64,000 nucleotides of DNA from Lepturacanthus savala (Eukaryota; Chordata; Actinopteri; Scombriformes; Trichiuridae), in NCBI GenBank assembly GCA_030544235.1, contig CM060461.1, positions 30,251,133 through 30,315,132 on the forward strand, read 5' to 3'. The notes under the pieces were generated by a model that worked only from the letters and a program-made list of their open reading frames with translations, searched no databases and was not told the origin of the DNA. Positions 12,201-24,150 of this stretch are shown piece by piece; positions within the stretch are counted from its first letter, which is position 1, and each line of letters starts with the position of its first letter. A program made the translations under genes and the position numbers.

Positions 12201-13730
12201 TTAAAAGTCTTAGTCTTGAATACAGTGAAATCTGCAGGTTTCATGTTTCACCACCAGGTGGCGCCTGTTTGAAGGTCCATTTACTGCAATGTTACAAAAC
12301 AACTGAAAGTTCAAAGTGATCCAAAAACCAGGATTTATTCCGGATCATTACCGAAATTCACTCATCTGTTCATGGAACTATTCCCAACATTCGCTGAAAA
12401 TTTGATAAAAATCCGACCTGAACTTTTTGAGATATTTTGCAAAGTTTTACAAAAAACACAACAATGAACTCAAACTAAACCATCTTCAGTCATATTTACT
12501 GGCTAATATGAGTCCTCCTCACACAACTTAGAGTTACTGGCATTAAAATTAATTAACTTTTAATAATTATAATTAAAATATGTCAATTATAATCAAGGTT
12601 GAACCTTAAAATACACTTCTCTGAATTCGAACCTGCAAGACGATTGTGCACCAGCGTCCTGGATTATTTTCTAAATAAATAAAAATATAACAACCTACTT
12701 TGCTTTACAAAGAAATGTCTATTTCAAATTCCTGTGAGTATTATTAACAGGCTACTATAGAATAACAAAACACTGTTTTTATTGCTCGCTCGGGGACGAG
12801 CCCTCGCTCATTAAGCTTCTGAAGGAGTCGCGCGTCTTGATTATTCTATCAGCTCCAACTTCTCTTATTATAGTGACAAACTCCTGCTCTTATGGTGCCA
12901 ATCTTCTTCCGGCTGTCACTTGTCTTTTCTTTCTTTTTTTTTTTTTGAAAGAACAACAAAAAGACGCACTTCAAATTCACCAGACGTCGCTCGATTCCCC
13001 CGTTGAATTTTGCAGGATTAACTCGAGGAAGAAAAAATACGTCCTGTATTTCACAACCGCTTTTTGCTAACGTCTCGACATCAAGCGCCGCGCGAGATTG
13101 TAGCAAAACTGGTATTGTCCAGGGGAGGGAACCCCTCACTCTAACCGTCAGCCTTCTCCAAGTGGGACAGAGATGATTAAAACACACCATGGCTGTGACT
13201 GACAGACTCCCCGCCGCTTCCACAAGATGACATGTCTCCGAGTCAAGAAAAAAGAAACTCCTCTAATTTTAACTCCGACCCGCTCTGTCAAAACCCACAA
13301 GAAAATAAAAAAAGAGAGTGGTAACGGCGACGAAACAGAGAAATAAGTTTAAAAAACACAACAATAAGAGGCGGGAGGGAGAGACAAAAAAAAAAAAAGA
13401 AGGGGGCTGAGAAGGCGCCATTTCCCTCCGGTGGAACACAAACAGCAGGAACCTGTGAGCTCGTGACAACACCTTCAAACATTTCTGTTACTTTCACAGA
13501 AACATCTTGATGCCGATGCTCCGACGACGACGTGATGCTTCCGCAGCAGCTTCGTCCCAGCGCACATTCGACTTGGCAAAAAAAAAAAAAAAAGCTCCGA
13601 AGAAGAGAAAACGACAAGTCTTAACTGACTGTGTTTGACATTTGTCATGACAGGAAGAAAAGAAGAAGAGGAGCGAGAGGAGGAGGAGGAGGAGGAGGAG
13701 TGATGGATGTGTGAAATAGTAGGTGTGAAA
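12201..13730. other. Intronic sequence, mixed, with poly-A/T runs and a GGA microsatellite
   Basis: 12240-12480 resembles a dispersed repeat (CACCACCAGGTGGCGCCTG). 12790-13600 is GC-richer and unique, with many A-runs (13386-13397, 13579-13593). A GGA run lies at 13678-13700. ORFs of 69-126 codons on the minus strand are low-complexity and Phe-rich and are not credible genes. Confidence 0.4.
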
Positions 13731-15345
13731 ATAATTCGGCGTTTTTTTCTGTGCGTTTGTTGCAGTTCTGGTTGACAATAAGGCCGACGGAGTGTGTGTG
13801 TGTCCTTGTGTTCCTATCAAACAGTGGACCGCCGAATCTACAGGAGACATTTTTCCAGGTCCCCTCTTGGACATACTTTAAATCGTGGTAAAAACATGTG
13901 AAAACCAAAGAAAATTGCTGTGGTGGAAAAACAACTACACAGCTCCACTGCATTATGTGAAGGTCCTTAATTGCTAAAGTCCCTGCTTGGCAATTTATTA
14001 AAAAATAATTAAAAAGCACATTTTCAGTATATTTTTTTTAGAGCAAAACACCATAAAAGTTTATTTTACATATATTTTTATCAATATAGTCCACTGTTAG
14101 CAGTTTACCCTGATGGTTCCCTGTTGGTGATGTTCGCCTGCATGTGTGTGTGTGTGTGCACTTGTGTATCTATCAAACAGTGGACCAACATCTTAACAAG
14201 GGACATTTTTTCAGGTCCCCTCTTGGTCATGCTTGAAATCATGTTAAAAACATGTGAAACACACATACACAACTCTGACAATTCCCTGTTGGTAATGTTT
14301 ACCTGTATGTGTGTGTGTGGACCACCGAGCAAACAGGGGACATTTCTTCAGGTCCCCTCTTGGTCATGCTTGAAATCATGTTGCCAAACATGAGAAACAT
14401 GATTTTTTTTCTTTGTAAAAGAAAGTTGCTGTGGTAGACAAACACTACACAGCATCATGTGAAGGTCCTTACTTGGCAATTCATTCCAAAATAATCAAAA
14501 GGCAAATTTTCTGTAATTTTATTGTGAAACACCTTAAAATTAAATTTCATATTATATTTTTACTTCTTCCAATTACTACAAACAGAAGTCCCCTGTTGGC
14601 AGTTTACCCTAATGGTTTCCTGTTGGTAATGTTCACCTGTATATGTGTGTGTGCACTTGTGTATCTATCAAACAGTGGACCACCGAGCCAACGGGACATT
14701 TTTTCAGGTCCCCTCTTGGACGTGATTTAAATTATGTTAAAAACATGTGAAAAGTGATTTTCTTTTAAAAGAAAGTTGCTGTTGTTAGACAAACACTATA
14801 CAACACTATGTGAAGGTCCACTCTTTAATAGCTAGACATCTCTTTCAGCTTCAAGTCCCCACTTTGCAAGTTATTAAAAAATAATTAAAAGGGCCATTTT
14901 CAGTAATTTCATAGTAAAACACCTTTAAAGTAAATTTTATATTTTTGAGTGAAACAGAAGTCCACTGTTGGTAGTTTACCCTGACAGTTCCCTGTTGGTA
15001 AAATGTGTGTGTGTGGACTTGTATACCTATCTAACAGTGGACATCTGCGCCATTAAATTTCACCAACAGTGGACCAATAAGCTATTGGACATGATTTAAA
15101 TCATGTTAAAAACATGTTTAAATCTGGCGATTCTTTCCTTGTAAAAGAAAGTTGCTGTGATGGACAAACACTATGTGAAGGTAGACATCGCTTGAAGATC
15201 CAAGTTCCCACTTTTCAGTAATTTTATAGTAAAACACCTATATTTTTATTTTTTTTTTCAAAATGATTAGAAACAGAAGTCCACTGTTGGCAGTTTACCC
15301 TGACAGTCCCCTGTTGGTAATGTTCACTCGTATGTGTGTGTGTGT
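13731..15345. repeat. TG-rich tandem repeat, about six degenerate copies
   Basis: Each copy has a GTGTGTGTG stretch, then ATCTATCAAACAGTGGACC, ACATTTTTTCAGGTCCCCTC and ATCATGTTAAAAACATGTGA. Copies start near 13780, 14130, 14300, 14640, 15000 and 15320. The spacing varies, and intervening AT-rich parts (GAAAGTTGCTGTGGT) are also repeated. Confidence 0.85.
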
Positions 15346-15915
15346 GGGGTTTCCTGTTATTGTCAGCGAGCTCAGGGTCGCGTACTAAATGATTCACAGA
15401 AAACGGAATCTTTTACATCGGCGTCAGCAGTTCAGCCGGGCGCCCTTGTGGGGGAAATTTTCTTTTTTTTTTTTTTTCGTGTGTTTTTATTGAAGTCTGC
15501 GCCCCCAAAAGCTCTGACAGGGGGCCCCCGAGGGCGCTTGTCTTCACCTCGGAATCATAAGACGGAGAGACGGGGCTCCCTCTGTGCTCTCAATTATACC
15601 ACTCGACACCCCTTCACCCAAAAAAATAAAACGGGGGCTTCAGTAATACAGTCCCGGCGGAGGGATCCACGATCGCGCCGCGCCGCTGGAACGGCTGACA
15701 GCGGCGGCGGCGGGTCCGTTCCCCCGCGGTCTGTCAGGAGTCGATGCTACGCCGTGACGGTTTAGTGCCTTTTTTTTTTTTAACCATCCCCGGAGACATG
15801 CCTCCTTTTGCCCGCCCCCATCTGATGACAGACCCCTCCCCTGACCCGTGGAAACGCCGCGACTTCGCCCCAATTACTGCCACGATGGCATAAGAGGACT
15901 CCCTAGATCCCTGCA
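15346..15915. other. GC-rich unique island
   Basis: This is GC-rich sequence with poly-T runs (15462-15477, 15769-15781). A 143-codon plus-strand ORF spans 15334-15765 but has no recognisable domain and includes low-complexity Phe and Arg stretches. It is probably regulatory or neutral DNA. Confidence 0.3.
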
Positions 15916-16145
15916 AAAAACCTTTGTAGACACAAATAAATAACTTTGAATATTAGAGAAATGAGTGAAGTGTCTGTAGGAAGTGTGTATTCCTATAGAA
16001 AAGTGGAAGCTTAAGTAGAATTGGCCAAATGATATGTTGGACTGTTCCATAGTGTTAACAGACCAATTGTACATTAGGTAACAGTGTCAGTTAGCTAGTA
16101 GCTAGCTACCAATCAAACTAATATACAGAAGTTGTAAGTCATAAT

Positions 16146-16298
16146 CAGGGCTCACCAATCAGTTGTTCCTGATTCTACTAATCAACCACTAGAGTCTTTG
16201 CTAAGGACCTTTATTAGTAGAATCAGGTGTGTTACTGATGGTTGGAACAAAAACCTGGAGCCACAACGGCCCTTCTGGACCAGGATTGGTGACCCCTG
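16146..16298. mobile_element. Degenerate palindromic hAT-type MITE
   Basis: This is the older relative of the element at 62.3 kb. It begins CAGGGCTCACCAATC and ends GGATTGGTGACCCCTG, with the internal inverted pair CTGATTCTACTAAT / ATTAGTAGAATCAG. The left arm has lost roughly 50 bp. No convincing target-site duplication remains. Confidence 0.75.
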
Positions 16299-16679
16299 CT
16301 CTAAATGGCAGGAGCTCTACTCCTACACCACTGCAGAAAGATGTTAAATAAATGCACACCACAAATGCTGCTAAATGTAAAACAATGCATTTCTTCACGG
16401 TTTAGAAAAGTATGACTCCCCACCCCCCATTTCTCAAAGTGGTTTTACCCAGATGCTGTTTTCCAACGTTTTGACAGCGCTAGTAGCTAGCTGCATGGAA
16501 CAAACCAATCAAACAAACATGTAGATGCCAGTAAGTCATTTATCACACCACTTCAGCCTCTTTTTCTATCAGTCTGCTGTTTAAGATCAGTTAACGAGCT
16601 CTAACGATGGAAGTTATCCAAGCAACAGCGTCTAGTTTTTCCATTATCGATTCCTGATCTTGTTTAACTTACGTATAAA

Positions 16680-17117
16680 TATTAATAAATATGGAACCTT
16701 GCTGACGGATCAAGTTGCAAAGGAGTGCTAGAGATGAAGAAGATTATTATGGTGGTGGATGTCGCCTCCAGAAATGATCCTCTGCTGTTTATTGTCCCTC
16801 TATCAATAAAACGTGATTTTCGCCCCTGTGCGGCAGGAAGTTGCAGCGTGGGAGCCTCGTCCTGGTGATTTCTGAGGTGGTGGTGATGGGGGATGGGGGG
16901 GTTGGGGTGGCAGAAGGGGCAGAAGGAGGTGTGTGTGTGTGTGTGTGTTGAGGGGGGGGGGCTGGTGTAATTTGATCGGAGGGCACAGCTGCATAAACAG
17001 AGGTATCGAGGAATTTCTGTCTGCTTGATGGAATTGACTTTGCATGAATGGCCCCTATTTTCCCACCAAAATGGCCCATTTTCCACATGTCTCAATGAAT
17101 ATGACAACCTCACCGGC

Positions 17118-17175
<58 letters not shown>

Positions 17176-17720
17176 ACAGAGTTTGGCGTCTTTTCTCGTC
17201 TTTGCTAAAGACTTCGACCTGTCAGGAGCGCCTCTCTCTATGAAAAAAACGCCAGAAACAAAATAAACCAACAACCGCTGGCAGGGTCAGAGGGCGGCTG
17301 CTCCGGGCCTTCTGATTGGTGGAAACGGGCAGAGAGTTAAAAAAAAAAAAGGGGGTGAATCTTTTCAAAGTGAAATCTCCAGCTGACGGCTTAGAGATCT
17401 ACACCCCACGGTTTGTTTCTCTTGCTGCTGTCAGGAGTTTCAGCCTGAGCCATTTGGACGGATTAGAAAAAAAAAAAAAAAAGCGTTCAGGTCTGAGTGA
17501 TGGATCCAGGACCCCTCGGAGAGTGATAAACCTTTGACCTTGACAGCCCCCCGCGGTGACCCCTGACCTCTGGCTTGGAGCCAGTGAGACAGGTGCAGGC
17601 AGGAGAGTGACCACCCCCCCTCCCCTCTCCATGTCCAAGATAAAACCTCCAAGACCTGAGAGTCCAGACGATCTGGACTCGGCCAAATATGTAAGGAAGA
17701 AAAAAAAAACGGATCTGGAA
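16680..17720. other. Unique region with GT microsatellites; candidate conserved block
   Basis: 16690-16860 is unique, with TGTTTATTGTCCCTCTATC and TCGTCCTGGTGATTTCTGAG. A (GT)n run lies near 16930-16949 and a longer one at 17121-17173. 17290-17640 is GC-richer with A-runs (17339-17350, 17467-17482). Overlapping ORFs of 60-145 codons are low-complexity. Confidence 0.35.
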
Positions 17721-18240
17721 ACATGCACAAAGATTTCTGCAGAGCAGAATATGGTGCATTTACTGAACCTTATATATTCATAGGAAATATTCATGGAAAT
17801 GACATAAAATGTAGTTGTAAATTACTGCTGAGAAAGATAAGACAGACAAACTCAAACTTTTCCGATCTACAAGTCCCGAAAACAGTATGGAAGATATATA
17901 GATATATATATATATTCATATGGAACAGCTACTGTAAAAAGAAACTGCAGGAAATGACATTAAAAAACAAAGTAGTGGCTTTAAATTACTGCTGAGAAAG
18001 ATGAAACTTTCCTGACGATCCAGACTCGCTAAAGTCTGAAGATCGATCAGTGTAGAAGAATATGGTGCATTTACTGAACCTTAGATATTCATATAGCTAC
18101 TGTAGAAGGAAGATTAAGATCTGGATTTGCTGATGAACTCGCCAAAGTACTGATCTCAAATCAGTAGGAGGGTATGTTGCATTTACTGAACCTTATAAAT
18201 TCATATGAAACTGCAAAACTCCAGTAGTGAAGCTTTGTCA
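17721..18240. repeat. Degenerate tandem repeat of roughly 110-310 bp spacing
   Basis: ATGGTGCATTTACTGAACCT recurs near 17750 and 18061, with a diverged copy near 18176. AAATTACTGCTGAGAAAGAT is at about 17820 and 17983. Confidence 0.7.
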
Positions 18241-18289
18241 CAAAGAACCTGCTGTTAAATTCACCCCAAATCTACGTGTTTACACATTA

Positions 18290-19300
18290 ACATCATCAAA
18301 CTGAAGCTGCGTTCTGATTGGTCGACGCCGCGCCTCGCCGCCTTGTTTTTCCCCGGCTCCAAGGTCGCAGGCGGTCCGAGCCGAGTCTTTCCGCGGATCC
18401 GTTTCCTCTCCCTGCGGACGCCTCATCCCCGGCGTTGTTGGCCCAGTGATTCAGTGCCTTGCATTAAGAGCAATTCACCTGCCTCCGGCATCCCAGCGGC
18501 ACGGGTCCCCCCCGGGGGGAAACCAGGTGGAGCATAAAAAAAAAAAAAAAAAAGTTCCACATATGGTAAAGTCAAGCTGCTCGGAGGCTGCCGAGTGTCT
18601 GCTGTGGGGATAGGAGCTCCTAAAAGGCCCAGCTGGTACTTGGAAAAGGGCTTCTGCATTACTACACCTCGGTGTCTGTTTGGGCTCCCCTTTGGAAAAG
18701 TGTTGGCCGGCGCACATGACCAGCCATTTTAGATTTCTCCCTCCGCCCCTCCCCCCCCCACGCCGCCCCATCACCACCACCTCATCCCCTCCCCGCCTTC
18801 CAACTGGTTCTGTATCCAATTGAACATTTGGTCCTCCACTGCTGGTTAATCAAATTCCTCCATCTGGCCCCCCTATCCCCGTGGAACACAAAAGGTGCAG
18901 CCTGAGCTCGGGTCCAAGTGCATATTGGGAGGGAGGAGGAGGATGAGGAGGGATGGGGGATGGGTTGGGGATGGGGGGGGGGGCGGGGACTGCCTACCTA
19001 ACTTACACAGCCCAGTCAACTAGATCAGGTAGGGAGCACGAGGCCAGGCCTGATCGTTTTGGGCAAACAGGAACAGCTTGGGACTAAGTATCAGAGCCCT
19101 GCTGTTCATATAGAGCTGAGGGACGGCAGCGGGTTCATATGACAGTAGGAGGGTTTTATGAGCTAATACCTCCACATACACTGCAGAATACAGAATAGAC
19201 TGGAGCATAAGCACTGCAACAGAAGGGGGAACATCGCCAGTGTCCTTCAGTCGCCGCGGCAGTAGAGGGCGCCGCTCTGGGAAGATGGAATACCCGCTAT
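18290..19300. other. GC-rich unique island, candidate regulatory region
   Basis: This is a GC-rich, CpG-containing segment with a CCAAT-like GATTGGTC at 18315 and an A16 run at 18538-18553. A G-rich patch with a 10-G run lies near 18975. No exon of a known gene was recognised on either strand. Confidence 0.3.
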
Positions 19301-19335
19301 AAGTTGATATAGGAGATGTACTAGTTATTACTAGT

Positions 19336-20370
19336 CTAAATGATGCTGTAGATACTAGTTAAAATGATGATGTACATACTAGTTAAAATGATGATGTACA
19401 TACTAGTTAAAATGATGATGTACATACTAGTTAAAATGATGCTGTAGATACTAGTTAAAATGATGTAGATACTAGTTAAAATGATGTAGATACTAGTTAA
19501 AATGATGCTGTACATACTAGTTAAAATGATGCTGTACATACTAGTTAAAATGATGATGTACATACTAGTTAAAATGATGATGTACATACTAGTTAAAATG
19601 ATGCTGTAGATACTAGTTAAAATGATGTAGATACTAGTTAAAATGATGTAGATACTAGTTAAAATGATGCTGTACATACTAGTTAAAATGATGCTGTAGA
19701 TACTAGTTAAAATGATGTAGATACTAGTTAAAATGATGTAGATACTAGTTAAAATGATGTAGATACTAGTTAAAATGATGATGTAGATACTAGTTAAAAT
19801 GATGTAGATACTAGTTAAAATGATGATGTACATACTAGTTAAAATGATGCTGTAGATACTAGTTAAAATGATGTAGATACTAGTTAAAATGATGTAGATA
19901 CTAGTTAAAATGATGCTGTACATACTAGTTAAAATGATGCTGTAGATACTAGTTAAAATGATGTAGATACTAGTTAAAATGATGTAGATACTAGTTAAAA
20001 TGATGTAGATACTAGTTAAAATGATGATGTAGATACTAGTTAAAATGATGTAGATACTAGTTAAAATGATGATGTAGATACTAGTTAAAATGATGTAGAT
20101 ACTAGTTAAAATGATGTAGATACTAGTTAAAATGATGTAGATACTAGTTAAAATGATGATGTAGATACTAGTTAAAATGATGTAGATACTAGTTAAAATG
20201 ATGATGTAGATACTAGTTAAAATGATGTAGATACTAGTTAAAATGATGATGTAGATACTAGTTAAAATGATGTAGATACTAGTTAAAATGATGATGTAGA
20301 TACTAGTTAAAATGATGTAGATACTAGTTAAAATGGTGTAGATACTAGTTAAAATGATGCTGTACATATC
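19336..20370. repeat. 21/24-bp minisatellite, about 46 units with higher-order structure
   Basis: Two unit lengths alternate: ATGATGTAGATACTAGTTAA+A (21 bp) and 24-bp versions with an extra CTG or ATG triplet, and TAGAT or TACAT variants. The 11-unit pattern starting at 19574 is repeated exactly in order at 19820 (246 bp apart). Towards the right, a 45-bp dimer (24+21) repeats. All units are multiples of three, which creates a spurious 352-codon ORF on the minus strand. Confidence 0.98.
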
Positions 20371-20492
20371 TATATCTGGGTTAGAACTAGCCAAGAAATA
20401 CTATAATTATCTATATCTGAGATATAACTAGTCAAAATAATACTATAAATATTTATATCTGGGTTTTAACTAGTTAAAATGTCCACTTACAT

Positions 20493-20804
20493 GTGATATG
20501 AGCTAATAGTTACGAATATTCTATAACTGATGAGCTAATAGTTATTAATAGTCTATAACTGATGAGTTAATAGTTATTAATAGTCTATAACTGATGAGTT
20601 AATAGTTATTAATAGTCTATAACTGATGAGTTAATAGTTATTAATATTCTATAACTGATGAGTTAATAGTTATTAATATTCTATAACTGATGAGCTAATA
20701 GTTATTAATAGTCTATAACTGATGAGTTAATAGTTATTAATAGTCTATAACTGATGAGTTAATAGTTATTAATAGTCTATAACTGATGTTATTAATAGTC
20801 TATA
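20493..20804. repeat. 32-bp minisatellite, about ten copies
   Basis: The unit is TGAGTTAATAGTTATTAATA followed by GTCTATAACTGA. It begins about 120 bp after the 21/24-bp array. GAGCTAAT and TATTCT variants occur. The words CTATAACTGAT and TTAATA are shared with the 40-bp satellite, hinting at a common origin. Confidence 0.95.
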
Positions 20805-20805
20805 G

Positions 20806-21110
20806 CAGGGATGTCAAACATATGGCCCAGGGACCAGAACCGGCCCAGTAAAGGGTCCAACTTTGAATATATATATAAGAAGCTCTGATTCTTATTGATT
20901 TTGTTGTCAAATCTCATTTTAAATTCATGATCTTCATATTTTTCTATCCCCTATTACCCTCAAACTGGCCGTTTTTGATTTTACCCTTATATTTCACATT
21001 AAAAGCTGCTTTACCTGGCATTGCTGTGTGGATATCGATATACTATATTAACACGTTGGACCTAAAAATCAAACAAAAAACACTAAATCCGAGTAGGAAA
21101 CAGATGTAGA
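20806..21110. mobile_element. Probable hAT-type non-autonomous element, left end clear
   Basis: It begins CAGGGATGTCAAACATATGG and continues GGCCCAGTAAAGGGTCCAAC, matching the element at 53145. The right end is not resolved. It abuts the end of the 32-bp minisatellite. Confidence 0.65.
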
Positions 21111-21114
21111 TCCC

Positions 21115-21850
21115 CATGGCAACGGGGTTGCCATGCAGATCGGTGCAGGGAATCTGCAGCAAAGTACGGCGTAAAAAACTTCTCACAGCTCTGGATTTTC
21201 TCGGCCAATCAACACAATTCATGCACCGATGTAAAGTTTGAGGTCTGCACTTTCAACAAGAGTTGAAACGGAGACTCTACGAGGTTGTGTCTTCCTGCTA
21301 CGACGGACGAAATCCGGCCACGCGCCGTACTGACCCAACCGAACCGGATCCCGACGACGTTTTTTCTCCCAGATTTTTCCTGATGTCTGACGCGTGTTGT
21401 TTAACATCCGCAGCCGGCGTTTTTTATTGTCTGAACTGTGAAGATGAAAATGAATCCCGCTCGTTTGGTAGACAGAACGCGGTGCTTAAGGGACCCAATC
21501 CCTGTAAGTGCCATTAAGTGGAAATTGCCGTTCACATATTCCAGCGGTTTGATTAATTACGCTCTCTCATGTGCTTTCGTATAAAGGCCCAATGAAATAT
21601 GGGGAGCAAATTGCATTGTGTTCCTGTATCCTGTTATGTAAAAGCAGTTTAATTATTGACACATGTTTTGCCACCTGGCAGGGGAGAGGACGGTCGGACA
21701 TGAATAGGAATCGTACAATAGACGTTATGGACGCGCAGGGCGAGCACTTGAGACGCCATGTGTTTCCGTATCCGCGACTCAACCACGACACAGAACAACA
21801 ACCTGTTTAACTCCTGGTCTCTTCTAATAAATATGGAGTTAAGGAGATAT
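21115..21850. other. Unique block, strong candidate conserved non-coding element / enhancer
   Basis: 21490-21800 is unique and rich in transcription-factor-like words: TTAATTA (21553), CACCTG (21672), TTTAATTATTGACACATG (from 21649), all embedded in GC-moderate sequence. Two antiparallel ORFs (79 and 74 codons) cover the block without a known domain. Deep conservation is inferred, not measured. Confidence 0.4.
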
Positions 21851-21859
21851 TTTGTGAAG

Positions 21860-23520
21860 CCGGCGCTTCTCTCCCTGGGGGATCTTTAAAAGATCACTGC
21901 TGCTTCTCTGTGATATCTTAAGAAAGCTCTTTTTTTATTCCTGATCAGAGGCTTTTATTCCGCTTTAGTTACTAACACTTTCAACTCTTTGAAGAAGACA
22001 ATAAGCAAATTGGAACGTTAACGTTTATATTCGGTTTAATGCAGAAACTCACCTGGTTCCACTGATAAATTAATTAAAAGTCTCCCATATTCATTCTATT
22101 TGTTAATATGACGGTTCTATTATTGCTGAGGGTGTTTAAATTTACAAAAAAACCTCAAAAGACCCAATTTATTGCGTTTAAAGTCGTCTTTATCCTTTTC
22201 AGACCACATATCTGGTCATATCACTCACTTCAAAGTATAATTTCCTAATAAATGACAGAAAGTTATAACTCAGTAGAAGCCAAATATTACAAAAAACACT
22301 ATTTTGATGATCAATTAACTGATTTCAGTTCATTTTAAAGAAAAAAACCAATGATCTTTGGTTTGTTGACTGTTCATCTGTAGAAAAATAGACAAATTAT
22401 CATTAGTTTTAACCCCTAATCACTTATAATAATAATAATATCCCTTCTAATTCATTGTTTTTAGAAGCAAATGTCCAAATTCTCTGGTTCCAGCTTCTCA
22501 AATCTCCTTATTTAAAGATATTTTAGGTCTTATCTGGTCATATCAGTCACTTCAAAGTATAATTTCCTAATAAATGACAAAAAAAAACGCTATTTTAATG
22601 ATCAATTAATCGATTTCTGTTAATTTTTTAGAAGAAAACCAATGATCTTTGGTTTGTTGACTGTTCATCTGTAGAAAAATAGATATTTTAGGTTGAATCT
22701 TCAACCATTTTACACCATTTTATGAACATCCAAACAATTAACTCTTTAAATAATTGATAAATTATCATTAATTTCAGCCTGAATCACTTATAATAATAAT
22801 AATATCCCTTCTAATTCATTGTTTTTAGAAGCAAATGTCCAAATTCTCTGGTTCCAGCTTCTCAAATCTCCTTATTTAAAGATATTTTAGGTTGAATCTT
22901 CAGCTTTTTAAACATTAACGTCTTCATCGTCCGTTTCTTTGCAGCCGTCACTTCAGTTTAATGTAGAAACTCACCTGTTTCCACTGATAAATTAATTAAA
23001 TTCTCCCATATTCATTCTATTTGTTAGTATGAAGGTTCTATTATTGCTGAGGGTGTTTAAATTAACAAAATCTATTCATAAAGTTTAAAATTTATTGCGT
23101 TTAAAGTCGTCTTTATCCTTTTCAGACCACATATCTGGTCATATCAGTCACTTCAAAGTATAATTTCCTAATAAATGACAAAAAAAACACTATTTTGATG
23201 ATCAATTAATCGATTTCTGTTAATTTTTTAGAAGAAAACCAATGATCTTTGGTTTGTTGACTGTTCATCGGTAGAAAAATAGACATTTTAGGTTAAATCT
23301 TCAACCATTTTACACCATTTTATGAACATCCAAACAATTAACTCTTTAAATAATTGATAAATTATCATTAATTTCAGCCTGAATCACTTATAATAATAAT
23401 AATATCCCTTCTAATTCATTGTTTTTAGAAGCAAATGTCCAAATTCTCTGGTTCCAGCTTCTCAAATCTCCTCATCTTCAGCTGATCGTTGTCTGACAAC
23501 TAAAATAAACTAAATCAATC
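21860..23520. mobile_element. Cluster of hAT-type repeats with a near-identical 600-bp tandem duplication
   Basis: CCAATGATCTTTGGTTTGTT lies at 22348, 22639 and 23239. CTTATAATAATAATAATATC lies near 22424, 22788 and 23388. The last two copies are offset by exactly 600 bp and almost identical. GTTTAATG(C/T)AGAAACTCACC recurs at about 22035 and 22956. Confidence 0.8.
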
Positions 23521-24150
23521 AATCAATCTAATAACCGATCCATATATTGATACTAGTTCCTGAGGAAGAAAAGGAAGGCGACAGTGATGTTCCAGGGTTA
23601 GAAACTATATATTTTCTGGTGCGATTTGAGAGCAAAGATCCAAAAGCTAGAAGAAGAAAGCTGCTGTAGACGTCTCTATGTGGAGTTATTAATAGTCAGA
23701 ATGTAATTTCAGATAAATATTATCAAGTTACCGATAACCTGAACTGGAATTTATATAGAGATATCTGAAATGGGAGACGTCCAAGATATTTGGAACGTTT
23801 GGCGGTTGCCTGGAAACATTTCTTCATATCTATAATCCAAACTGAAGATATCCCTATAGGTTGTTTCCTCTTGTCACAATTAGTGATATCTATTCAACTG
23901 TTCAAAATGGAAAAACGTCAAATTTAACCTTTAAAAACCTTTAATCCATCTCAGCCTATGACCTTTAACCTTTCTTTAGTTTAGGCCCCGTTCTAGGTTT
24001 TAAAAGCATAAAATAACCTTGAAATTTGACTTTTTTTTTACTTTGGTTCATGAAATTCTTTGGTTGAAATTGTGACTTTTTGTGTTGTTAGTTATAAATA
24101 TTAAGACTATAAAGCAATAATAATAAAGCGTTTATGGGGGATTTTCTACA
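23521..24150. other. Intronic sequence without recognised features
   Basis: This is AT-rich unique sequence. No exon, terminal repeat or conserved-looking block was seen. Confidence 0.4.

Noticed and set aside
19336..20394. 352-codon minus-strand ORF made of ILTSIY repeats
   Set aside because: It is the translation of the 21/24-bp minisatellite. All units are multiples of three and lack stops in this frame, so the ORF is automatic. There is no promoter, splice or domain evidence.
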